A DNA stretch of 64,000 nt from Montifringilla adamsi (Eukaryota; Chordata; Aves; Passeriformes; Passeridae), in assembly GCA_017590115.1 (NCBI GenBank), contig JAGGNK010011225.1:2357387-2421386 (forward strand), written 5' to 3'. This document shows positions 51,532 through 62,881 of this stretch, one piece after another (the stretch's first letter is position 1; each line of letters starts with the position of its first letter). The notes beneath the pieces were generated by a model. It had not been told where the DNA came from, did not search any database, and was given only the letters and a program-made list of their open reading frames with translations. Position numbers and translations under genes: made by a program.

Positions 51532-51677
51532 TCATAGAAGGTGACCAACTCCAGAGTCATTATCCTCAGGTGACTGGGGGACACCTTGTCCGTCGCTTTC
51601 AGAGGCTTCTGCAGGCTTTGATGGCTCTGCCTTTGAAAAAGCTGCAGATGCAATACTCTTCTTAGAAGCAAAAGGAT
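51532..51677 (-). other. Exon-like segment with DPF motif (speculative terminal exon)
   Basis: On the minus strand, TTTTGAGTTGTGCAG (acceptor-like, AG at 51678-51679) is followed by an open frame that ends in TGA at 51532-51534. The peptide begins DPFASKKSIASAAFSKAEPS, is followed by a short acidic Ser/Glu/Asp-rich run, and ends SPEDNDSGVGHLL. A low-complexity Ser/Ala/Pro/Glu composition with a D-P-F motif is typical of disordered tails of endocytic adaptors and unlike the chance frames nearby. Two CpGs (AGCGACGG) are retained. I do not recognise a specific protein. No AATAAA-type signal in the expected place was confirmed. Confidence 0.22.
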
Positions 51678-51679
51678 CT

Positions 51680-52379
51680 GCACAACTCAAAATGGAAGAT
51701 GGAGAATGACTATGATTTTTTTCTGTTTGTCCTGCCAGTATTATATAAAGACCAGAATTATTTTTCCCCCTTAACAATAATCTCTGATATAATAGTAGTC
51801 ACTGATTACATTTTTAATGTTATTATATCTTCAATATAGTTTGCTATAAGAACTAAACGACATATTATTGAATATTTTTAAGTGATAGATAAGCTCAATT
51901 TATTATGGAGCTTTGTAGATTTAGCTGTATAAATTAGGGATGTTTCAAGACTCAGTGTGTCTGGGTCTATGATAATTTAGCACCTGCTGTTTTCTTCTAA
52001 TGCTATACAGTGTCAGCCTATGTACCTAAGAATATATTTGTAGTTTCATGTACTCCAGATCAAGAAAATTACAACATTCATTTAGTCATATGTAGATAGA
52101 AAATATCTGTAAACCCTTCTGAATCAGGTAAAGTTAACACAGTCTCAGATTTTAAAAAATGGCAATTTCTTTCTGTTTCAAAAAGCTGAAGAAAGAAAGA
52201 GGCTGCACATCAAACTAAATAGACAAAAATCCACGTATGCATCAAGATGAGTATTTTTGTTCTTAGATAAAAAAGCAATAACCAATTCAACTGAGAATGC
52301 TGAATTCCTTTTATTTTTGCTTACAGTCCAGAGAGAAGATTTATAGAACAACCATTAATGCAGCTTTTCATGAGAGCAC
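51680..52379. other. AT-rich non-coding stretch
   Basis: Nothing supportable is seen here. Confidence 0.6.
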
Positions 52380-52690
52380 TGTGCAAGAATCAATATGCCA
52401 GCACAAGCCCAATGCCTTTATACAAAGCTAGCAGGACTGCCCGTGGTGGCATAGTCCTCCACAGCAGGGAAGAGATCCGAGCTGGGACCTGGCTGCTGTC
52501 AGAGGATAGGACTGCCTCAGCCATCTGCAGGATAGCAGGGGCTCTGCGAGCAGCTGCCACGTTACATCAGGAATGTCTCAGATCTGGAAATCTCTGGGTT
52601 TGATTCCCACTGTTTTCTGGTGTCTGGACCATAGGCCAAAGTAGGCATGTCTGCTTCCTGCAGCTGCTGTTCTTTATCTGAGCATGCTGG
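52380..52690. other. GC-richer segment with a tRNA-like B box
   Basis: Markedly richer in G+C than the flanks, with several CpGs (GCCCGTGG, GATCCGAG, TGCGAGC, CACGTT). GGGTTTGATTCCCAC (52597-52611) resembles a tRNA T-arm and polymerase III B box. No matching A box or cloverleaf was found upstream. It could be an old tRNA-derived SINE, a conserved element or an unannotated exon (plus frame 52358-52603). The family is unknown. Confidence 0.3.
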
Positions 52691-52710
52691 AATTCTCAAG
52701 CTGTACAAAA

Positions 52711-52992
52711 CAGCAGGGTTTCGTTTTGTGGAGGGATAGCTATCTTATTAATTTAATATAAGCAGGGTAAGATTTCTGGGTGATATAATAGGAACACCTT
52801 CCTACCTGAAGATCTAGTTAAAAAATATGTATATATTATGGTTCATTTACCCAGCAGGGTTTCTTTTTGTGGAGGGATAGCTATCTTATTAATTTAATAT
52901 AAGCAGGGTAAGATTTCTGGGCGATATAATAGGAGCACATTCCTACCTGAAGATCTAGTTAAAAAAATATATATATATTATGGTTCATTTAC
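52711..52992. repeat. Recent tandem duplication, 141-bp unit
   Basis: Two directly adjacent copies, 52711-52851 and 52852-52992. Both begin CAGCAGGGTTTC and end TATTATGGTTCATTTAC. They differ at only about five positions (for example TCGTTTTG/TCTTTTTG, GGGTGAT/GGGCGAT, GGAACACCTTC/GGAGCACATTC, and an AT-repeat length change), so about 96% identity. The duplication is geologically recent. The unit contains no gene. Confidence 0.95.
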
Positions 52993-54137
52993 TTTTTTTA
53001 CATTGAAAGAAAAACATTTCACCATTTTAATTTTAAAGAAGAAGATAAAAGAACTAAAAATTCACTAAGAAAAATTCTTCTCAAGCGTTAAGATAATCAC
53101 AATCATCACTGTGTAATTGTTAGTCATGGTAATATCCAGAGATACTATAACTGTGTCACAGTAGGATTTACCAGCATATAACTACTGTATCATCCCTTTG
53201 AAAGCTTAAAACCTGTGTACACATAAATTATTCTAATAAGTGGCAAGTTGACAGGGAACATCTGCTCTAGCTGGTGAATCCACTAATGTGATCCACCTGT
53301 CACTGTCTGGGTCATTACATAATTGCAATTCTGAACTGCTGTAATATTTTTGGCACATATAAAGCTGCAAGTTGCACTAACAGATTGAACTGAGGTCCAA
53401 GATTAATATACCTTTTTTAAAAAAAACCAAAACATTTACAGTACTCATTCAGGCCACTGGGAAAATACCATGGAAATTCATTTCAGCATGATTTTAGAGT
53501 CCTTGTTTTATAGTTAGAAGCATTTCAGAGAGCATTTCACTACAGTTTCCATAAATAATAAGAAAAGTGGGGGACAATAGTTGTCATGAAGTATCAATTC
53601 AGAGATTATTTTAGAGCACTAGTTCTGACATTGTGTCTTCCTATGTGTCTTTCTGTTTATTTCCACTTTACTTTTTCCATATCAGCCAGCCTAGAAACTC
53701 ACTAAAAGAAAATGCTTTTAGCAGTAATGATAAGACTCAGAATTTAATTTGAATTTTTATATGAAATATTTAGGTAAACCAGAAATAACCTGGGTAAGGT
53801 CTCACTATTTTACCAAAGCACATAGTTACTAAGAAGGTAAGCACTGATCCACCTTAAGCCTCTAAAACCAGAACACTATGGTTTACATCCTTTATGTCAA
53901 ATGCATCTTAGAAAATGAAAGTTCTCTTGCACAAACGATGCTTATCATGCATTTAAAAGGTGAAAGCTCTGGTAACATTTCTACATATACAGATTACTGT
54001 TATGTCTGAAGAGATGAACAAAAATCAGCATAAACCCATTAAAACATTCAAGTTGAGTCATTATCCTGAAAACTGGAAACATCTCAGCTTCTGTTTTAGT
54101 TGGATAGTGATTATCTATCATTCAAAAGGCTTTGTTT
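52993..54137. other. AT-rich non-coding stretch
   Basis: No gene or repeat recognised between the two tandem duplications. Confidence 0.6.
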
Positions 54138-54302
54138 CCCTCTTATATGTATATATAATTTAATATTTAAATGCATTACCAACCGTACACCTGGTATAAT
54201 CATTGGATGTGAAACTCCCCTCTTATATGTATATATAATTTAATATTTAAATGCATTACCAACCGTACAGCTTCACCTGGTATAACCATTGGATGTGAAA
54301 CT
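54138..54302. repeat. Recent tandem duplication, about 80-bp unit
   Basis: Two adjacent copies, 54138-54217 and 54218-54302. Both start CCCTCTTATATGTATATATA and end CATTGGATGTGAAACT. They differ by a six-base GCTTCA present only in the second copy (after CCGTACA) and by one T/C substitution. Both copies include an alternating AT stretch. Confidence 0.95.
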
Positions 54303-56378
54303 TAATTCACAAAAGAAATGCACAAGCATAATCCAGAGAAAATTATTCCAAAGGTTTTACTATACTGTGTTGTAAATTATCCACAGGAAGTATTTCAAAT
54401 AACTTCCTACTTAGCTTTAAAGGGTACACGTTAAATTCTTGATCTATGTAGAAATTAAAGCAAAGGAGACACAGACACACAATAGTTTCTTCTTGTGTCC
54501 ATTTTATTTCAAAGACAAAACTCAGTCTCTCACAAGTTTCTCCATCTTCCAAATTTCCAGCTGAGCAGATGTTCTTTTTATCCACTGATAAAATTATCTA
54601 TGATCTGAGTAGAGAACTGAAAATTTATCGAAGTTTCTCTTCAGAGACAAATTAAAAGACAAACTGAGCAACCCTAGTTTAAGTGAAAGGGGAATTAAGC
54701 TGTTCTTTACTCTCATATCTCTGGAGCTCAGCAGGAGCAATAGAAGGGGTTATAAAGAAAACACTACAAAAGCATAGTGAGTAAGGGAAAATTGGTGGCT
54801 CTGATTGGACTCCAAGACATTTCAATGTAATACATCTAAAACTTAAACTTGGAGCAGGAGGCATTGGATGAACTAGCACCTAATTGTTTTTGACTGAATC
54901 CCAGTGGTAACCTCATAGAACACTGGGCACGTTCCACTGCCAGGCAAGTGCCCAAACCCCAAGATATTCTCTTTTGTGACAAATTTTTCTCTTCCTGTCC
55001 CACTCCTTTAGAATACCATAAAAATAAATTCTTCAAAGGGGTTTGGGGGTTCATCTACACTATGGGTTTAGTCTGGATTAGAAATTAATGTCTCAGCTCT
55101 CCGTTCTTACTTGATTTACATATTAAAATCATCTCAAGGTAACTGGACTAGATTGCTTTCATGTGAAACCAACCCTCAGAAGTTGCTCTCCTGCTGCTAA
55201 GGGATGTTTAGTTCTTACAAAAAGTTAAAGCTACTGGGAAGTACATCCCTAAAATACCTACAGTATGCATATCAACTTCTCAGCACCACTGCTTTGTTCT
55301 AGAGTTATCTTTCTACTAGTATGATATACTTTGTCATTATCACCATTACTTCGAAGTATTCCATTTTTGTCTGAAGTTCAATTTTGGATAGCATTTTGGA
55401 TTATCAAAGATTCCAAAGAGATTTTCCTTTACACACACTCCTGAGATTTCTTTCTAATAAAAGTTTTTTTGTGTACCTTAGCAATAATCTGACAACCGAT
55501 GGGTATTTCTTTTCACTCCAATATCTTTTATTAGTGTTCATGGAAAACCATTAGTTTTTAATCCTTCAAACTACAAGCTACTTTTTAATATTGAAATGTT
55601 AGCAAGATACTGATTTTTTATTTTAATTAAAAAGGAATGAATCACACATTTAGTTTTAAAAAGGTAAACTCAAACACAAGCTAAAGGTGCACTTAATTAA
55701 AAGAATATATGAATTGGTAAAATTTACCTTTTTCCTTTAGTACTCTTAAATTTTCTAATTTTTCAGGACAGTAGCAAACTAAACAAAATATTGTAAAATG
55801 ATTAAAAGTTACTATACAAAAAAATTTATATATAGCAACTATTGATATCTTTAAGTTGGTTATGATTTTATTTACTTTCATAAGCAAAAGAGACTCTTAA
55901 TCAAGATTTGGCATATAAGTAGACAAGGTCCTGATATAAAAAATAAAAAATACAACAAGCTTGACATTTTTAAAGGGCTACCTTGAAATTGAAAGTCACT
56001 CTTTACATGGAACACTTCCTTATATAACTAGGGTAAATTAATATTCCCGTCACATTTGGCATATTGTTTAAGCTGTTGCCGTATTGCTATCTGTAGTGTT
56101 TGCAGTATTATTTATACTATTATTATTATAATGCTACAGCCTACCTGACAACATGAGAATTCACGTTTGAGTTGCCCCTATACATTAAAGTAGTGCCTAT
56201 ATGCAAAATATACTGAGCTCTTTCTGCATAATCAAGGCATTCATACACAGTTTATATTTACCTTGAACATCCAGGCAGTCATCCCTCTGCCCTTCCTTAA
56301 ATACATTTAAAGTATTGCCATTATATTCAGACTTTATTTTTTTCCAAGTAACAACACATCTCTACAATCTGTTGTATT
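54303..56378. other. AT-rich non-coding stretch
   Basis: No gene or repeat recognised. The minus frame 54836-55054 has no domain-like features. Confidence 0.55.
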
Positions 56379-56926
56379 GTGCTTGTGTGGCAAGGTGTTG
56401 GTAGCAGAGGGGCTACAGCAGTGGCTTCTGTGGAAAGCTGCCAGGAGTCTCCACTGAGCCCATGGTCCTCTAGAAAGAGAAATCAGTGCTGGAGCTGGTT
56501 TGCTGGCAGCAATTATGCACCTGTGGAAGGGGCAAAATTCCTACATGAGTGGGAATTCTTGAAGAATTCCTGCCCATGGTAAGGACTCACATGGGAGAAG
56601 TTCATGGAGGACTTTCTCCTGTGGGAGGGACCCCCCGCTAGAGCAGAGAGAGATTGTGAGCAGTCCTCCCCCTGAGGAGAAAGAAGCAGTAGAGACAGGG
56701 TGATAGACTGACCACTGACACCATTTCCCACCACATTGAGCCCCTGGATGGGAGAAAATTGGGAGTAAAGTGGAGCCCAGGAAAAGGGAATGGGTAGAAG
56801 AAACTGGTTTAAAAATTTGCTTTTGTTTCTTATTATACTATTCTGATTTGATGAGTTATGAATTTTAATACTTTTCATGAGTCAAGTCTATTTTGCTTGG
56901 TGGTAACTGGTGAGTGATCTCTCCCC
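56379..56926 (+). mobile_element. Endogenous retrovirus LTR, family B
   Basis: A second avian LTR family. Diagnostic blocks in order are GTGTGGCAAGGTGTTGGTAG (56385-56404), GGGGCTACAGCAGTGGCTTC (56409-56428), GGAAAGCTGCCAGGAGTCTC (56431-56450), GAGCAGTCCTCCCCCTGAGG (56658-56677), TTTCTTATTATACTATTCTG (56825-56844) with TTGATGAGTTATGAATTT after it, and GTAACTGGTGAGTGATCTCT (56903-56922). The TTCTTATTATACTATTCTGATTTG area corresponds to the LTR's R/polyadenylation region. No internal genes adjoin. It contains a 9-bp palindromic pair, GGAATTCTT/AAGAATTCC, at 56552-56570. Confidence 0.8.
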
Positions 56927-58859
56927 AGATATTCATATCATTTGTAGTCTTAACTATAGTTTATTTATGAATTTCTACTGCAGTATGACTTACCAATGAC
57001 AAAAAACTCACACCAGTAATGGCCAAAACAAATTTCTCCAATATTTTTTTCTGTATTTTTACATGAGAGAGAATTTTGGAGGATCAAATCATTTGAGATA
57101 TTCCCACATACTTATATGGAAATAGGTCTGGAAGGAACCTAAAAACATCACATTCTCTATGCTTAAACTTTACTATCATATTATTCTTTGGTTTTGAATA
57201 AAATCAATTTGATCAAATAAAAGGAGTTGCGCACAAGTCGTTCTTCTTAAGATCCTTAATCTTCCTGAATCATCACTCTTTGGCAATCAGAGGTGTACAA
57301 TTTTTAGCATTGATTATCTAATATAGCAGCAATTGTTGATATTTCAACACAGCTTTCTTGTTTTGAGCCAGTCATACTTTTTTTTTGTAACTTGAAATGT
57401 CAGGTCAGAGCCATGGAACCCCATTTTCCTGCATGCAGAGATCAGATATCCCTCTGCATTTGAGATTGGTGCTTTGCAAATGAAAGGCATTCCAGAAATC
57501 TAATCTAGAATATTTTATCAGATTCAGTGGGAGGATCCTATGACCTGGCCTATGTATTTCTGCATTGTACAAGAATGTTTTTTTGGAGGAGAGAGCCTTC
57601 TCAGTGCTCCAAAGTACTTGAGTTCTCTAGAATTTAAAATGAATTCTTAGTTTCCTCTTTTATCTGAAGAATAGATGCCATAAAATGTGTTTATATACAG
57701 GTGATACTGGTCCTGTATTCTCTGTATAATTTCACTATGATTTTATAAAATTATCCTTTAACTTTTACACATCGAATAAAATATTTTTTGTCACTGGCCT
57801 GTCATGGTGAATTTTTACAATCCTGTCATTTTCTGGCAATCTTCCATTTCTAACTGTACAGGTCAGAAATATTTTATTTGACTTTCATTGGTAAATCAAT
57901 GAAAAGGTTGTTTTTTTCTGATGTCCCTGACCATATAAATAATTTTTAATATTCTCATTGTGCTGTCAGGGTATGACCATTTTATGCCTTCTGCCTGGAA
58001 CATAAAAACAACTAGGAGATGATTGGTTATTTTGTTCTGGCAAAAAAATGTTGTAATGTCACAGTACAGGTACTTCAAAATATGAGAATGAAGGTGGTAC
58101 ATGAAGATAAAGGGGCTAAAGCCCTGGAAGTACTGAATATGTACAAATATATTAGTTGATTAATGATTTTTAATCTAAGTCACAAAAATAATTTTGGAAA
58201 TTTTTCTAACTCCTCCCACAAGAATTAAGATATCATCTTCTGTAGACTTCAATTAAGACTTTAAACTAGATGTCAAACAGCCTTAAATATGTATTCAATT
58301 TACAACTTAGGCAGGGATATTGGGCAAAATTGTATAAATATAAATAGTATCATTTCAATATTTAGGAGTCTGACTGCAGTCACATAATTTCTTTTATATA
58401 GGATTTTTGTTTAAAAATGTTCTAGTGCAACTTTCTCTGTTATCCATTCCATATAATATAATCCAACATTGAATCTATATAAAACTATTAAAGGGAACAT
58501 ATAATTACTATAATTTTAGCCATATTTTTTTTTCCTTCTACTCCAATTTATTCTTATATGTCTCTTTTGTTATGTGTTCCTTATGCAACTCCAAGCTCTG
58601 TTTCTCACCAAGAAAAAAAAAATGTTAAAAATCTCAGCAGAATCACTACTGGAGAGCCACGCATGTTCCCTTAGCCAAGACCACAGTTAGCAGAAATAGC
58701 AGTGTAAACAGTGCAAACGTGTTCAATGAATGAATGAAGAAAATGGGGAAAAGGGATGTATAATGAGGATGCACATGAGCTGAAAATTTCAGAAAGCATT
58801 TTTTTCCCCTGTCACAAATGAAAAAGTACTACATTTGTCTCTGTCTTGCTCAGCCTTGG

Positions 58860-59060
58860 TAGCACGGTGGAGCCAATGTCTTCCGTCTGGTAGCACAGCA
58901 TGTGTGAGCCACTTAAACTCCCTGACTTACATGATGGTAGATGAGTCTTGCTATTTAACTGCTCCATGCAAGTTATTATGCATGCAAACAGCCCCCACAG
59001 TAAAGAACACGTGAATTCAAGCTACAATCCTAGCTGACTTCAAAGAAGCGCTATTTAAAC
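58860..59060. promoter_or_regulatory. Possible conserved non-coding segment
   Basis: Single-copy, moderately GC-rich for the region, with scattered CpGs (CACGGTGG, TTCCGTC, ACACGTG, AGCGCT) and an octamer/POU-like TTATGCATGCAAAC (58977-58989). There is no open frame of note. The evidence is suggestive only. Confidence 0.2.
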
Positions 59061-62000
59061 AAAAATGCTGGAAAGAATGCAACTTTGCCACAAGGTTGAA
59101 AAAAATCCCTGTCAATCTGACTGCTGCCTGTTTTGTGTTGTCTCTACATGACTATTAATAACCTCAGCTAAAACATATCATGAGTATGTTTCTGAGGTAC
59201 ATGTATCTTCTCTGCAGACACCCTCAATTGGAGTTTTGTCTTAGTTCTGATCCCTAGAAATTGGACTGAGGTCCCACAGCCTTTTGTGTTTCCTTTTCAT
59301 TACTTCTTCATTAAAAACTTAATATATTTAATTTTGTTTTAATTTCAAGAAAGAGAACATCTTTGACAGAAATGTACAATCTTGTGTGTTCCAGCATTTT
59401 TTACTTAGCAAACTGAACACCTTAGATGTCTGCTAATTACAACACCTAAATGATAACTGCTATCATCTACGTTTCTTCTGCTTTGAGAGGGTTTCAATCA
59501 AGTCTAAAAACATCATTCAGAAGTGTACAGAGTTGGTTCTCCATAAATCTGAATCACACTGAGCTTTTTTGAAGCAAAAAAGCAGATTTCTCATCTGAAA
59601 TTTGTTATTCAAAGGTTTCTATTTATTAGCCTTATTTTTGTTATAAATCTATAAAGCAATGTCTAGATGTATAAAATAATGAACGCCTGTCTCCATTATG
59701 CAATTTATTTATCTTTCAATACATCAATTATATACATTAAATACTTAAACATCTTTATTACATTCTGTAACACTTGCAATAATTGCCAAAACTGCTATCT
59801 ACATACAAGGCACCTGTATAATGTCAAAGATCAGCAAAATTGTTTTGGTTCCCAAAATTATTGTGACCCAAAATCCAGCATGAGTTTCTTAGTGCCATAT
59901 ATGTGCTCTCTGTTTAAGAAGGTTTTTTTTTTTTCATGACAGTTGTAGATGAAGTTCTCTGACTAGAAGATTTGATGCAGTAGGATTGAGGACTTAAATT
60001 GACTGCACATTAGATATTGCCACAAATATTTATCTGAATGGGATTTCTGGGTATCACCTTAATTGTTTTGACAGGGTACTGATTAATGCACATTTTTTAG
60101 CAACTTTTTGAAAGCATATGGTGCTGCACAGTGAGGTATGCTGTGACTGATACACTGAAGTCACTTTCCAAACTAAAGGGAGCTTCCTTTTGCAACTAAA
60201 TGCTGCAGTGAATAGACAGAAATGTTATAGCTAAATTTAAAATTATCAGCTAATTCCATAAAATAAAATAGATGAAATGCTTGTGATATTAAGAATCTAA
60301 AACATCCATTTAAGCTGAAAAGTCTGTGCATACAGTTGTTTCTGAATAGAGTAACAAATTATTAGTTTTTATCTCCTTTATTGTTCTGAAGTGTGGTGTT
60401 TGCAGCATGCTCACTTCTTTCAGGCAGCGTCTGAGCAGCTACCTTCACTTTATAGCCAAACTTATTTTACAGCCTACAATCTCAGACTGTGTTTTAGCAT
60501 AGACAATAGTTATCAGTGTCAACACTAAATTCTTGGAGAATGAGAAAGACTCAAGGGTTAAAACCCCTTTTGCAGGTAAAGAGGACTCCTGGGAAGTTTG
60601 AGGTGTCATGGAGGGTTTCGGTGCCCAAAGGGGAAAACACGAAGAGAGTCTGAGAACAAACACATCATCTTTCTTAATCTGAAGAAGATGCTTAGCATGC
60701 ATTTTTTTTCTGGCAGGTAGCCTCCTAAAATTGAAAGAAAACACCAGCCAAAATTTCTTTCCTCTCAAGAACATTTTCTGGACTTTATTTTGGTAACTAA
60801 GTGGTTGTTAAATAATGCCCAGGGAAAGATTTTTGCCATACTGTATGATACTTCTGATCTCAGTTACAAATGGAAAAACAAAGAGGATGCCAAAAAAATT
60901 ACTTGTTCTCAACATGGTAACTACAAGGAGAAATCCTCATCTTTCATTTGTGCTAGGACAAAATGCAGATCCTCTTAAGTATCTGTTATTGATTGCTTTC
61001 ATGCCACGGTGATTCTATCATTGTTTAGCAAGCATGTCTAAACTATCATGTAAGGATAGAAGGGAGTAAAAACCTGCAGTTCACTTCAGCATAGATGACT
61101 GGTTTTCATGAAACAATATATTAAGAGCATGAGTCATACAATAGACCACTTCACAATACTGGGTTTTTTTTGCTAAAGTTCGATTGTACTGTACTTCATA
61201 TATAGCTGATAATATAAAAAGGTACTAAATGTTGAAATTAAAAATTGAAAAAGGAACCATAGTAATACAATATAGCGAAGCCATGCAGTAAATGATTTTT
61301 GAATGACTTGTGTAATCACTCAACTTCAGAAAGTTAAAATTTTTTGATGTGGTGTCTTTAATCTTGCAGATAAAAACACGGTTCTTTAAAATTCTGTCTT
61401 ATCTAGCAAAACCATCATTAAGTGAGAAATCTGTAAATCACACAGAAAAGGTACTGTAAAATACCTTAAAATATCTCAGATATTTTCCATCAAAAATATT
61501 ATATAGATGTGACTTCAAAATAAATGACAACAAAAGTTTCCCTGATTAGGATGTTTCATATGATGAATGCGCAAGACATTTGGTCACAGCACATAAGAAC
61601 TTTTACCTAAGTAATGACTGAAGATGTGCTTTCAGTATTATTTGAACTACAGTTTTTAAACTTTTCCATACAATGATCCTTTGATATCTCAAGAGTCTTG
61701 ATAAAGGAGATAATGACTGGGAAATTGGAGATAAAGACACTGAACTTCCAGTTCAAAAAGAAATTCTGAGGAAGATGTTTTTACTCTAAATCAAAGACAT
61801 CTTGGAGAAAAATTGTATTGCTAGCTCTGAATTTTAATTATGAATAGCCATGCCAGAAGCCACTTTTGTCCATTTCTCTTGTTCCTGGCTACTTTACATA
61901 ATTCTGAACCTTTCAGTACATCAAAGTGAATATGAAATATTGAAATACAGTGCAAAATCTCAGTGTCACTGCTTGATTTTAGTAATGGAAATACTTCAAC

Positions 62001-62852
62001 CAGACATTTCTGTTGAACAAAGATAGCAGGAAAAGCAAAAAAAAATGTGATCAAAGATGTTACAGGAATGATTAAAACACTACAGGAGTGAATCATGAGT
62101 CTTTACTGGGTTTTGCAAACTTTTATTCCATAGAAGTCATTAGTGCATAGCTCAGATTTATTTCACTGTCTTCCACACGGATTACAGAAAAAAAACCCCA
62201 AAGCACACAGTTTGAGAAAATACAACCTTAAGGGAAAAAAGCAAAATTAAAAATAAAAAACCTAGCAAAACTCTCAGAAGGTATTTACACTGAATTTGTA
62301 AAAGAAATGGTGAAAAAAAATCCATTAAAATTCCAATTGTTTGGGTTCTTTCTGGAGCTTATGAAAAAGAAGAAAAAGAAAGGAAAACATCTCTGGGGAC
62401 TCTTATGGCTGTGGTTTTGTTGATGTACAAGCTTAGCATGAATCCTATGATAATTTTATCTGCCTACCTAAGTGTCTGCCTTATAGCCCTATTGCACTTT
62501 CAGGATTTGATTTTATGTCGGTGCAAGGCTTTGGAGCAGGGGTGGGGGAGGAGTCTAAGGGATATCCTAATCAGCTGTTGGGATTGCTAAAGGCTTCACA
62601 TGTACTTAGATCAGCCAGGCCCAAGATGCTCACATGTGTTCAATGTCTTTGTGTCCTTTTGTAGTGCAGCACCTGCTTGGTGGCAAAGTCCCTTCAGTAG
62701 TATGGAAGAGACCAAGGGAACAACAAAGCCCTTCCTCTTCAGTTGTGAAAAACACTTGAGCTACTGCAGCAGGCATACACATCCTACTAACAGAGTGGGG
62801 AAAAGGGTCAGATACAGACTGCCTGAAACAATTATCCTGAAATTATATTGAA

Positions 62853-62881
62853 GAGAAGGGGAAGGGAAAGGGGAAGGGAAA
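62853..62881. repeat. Purine repeat (GGGAA/GGGGAA)n
   Basis: An all-purine stretch of GGGGAAGGGAAA-type units. It is a simple repeat with no associated element. Confidence 0.85.

Noticed and set aside
56513..56878. 121-codon minus-strand open frame
   Set aside because: It lies antisense within the family B LTR.
60445..60774. 109-codon minus-strand open frame
   Set aside because: No domain or splice evidence, and surrounded by unremarkable AT-rich DNA.
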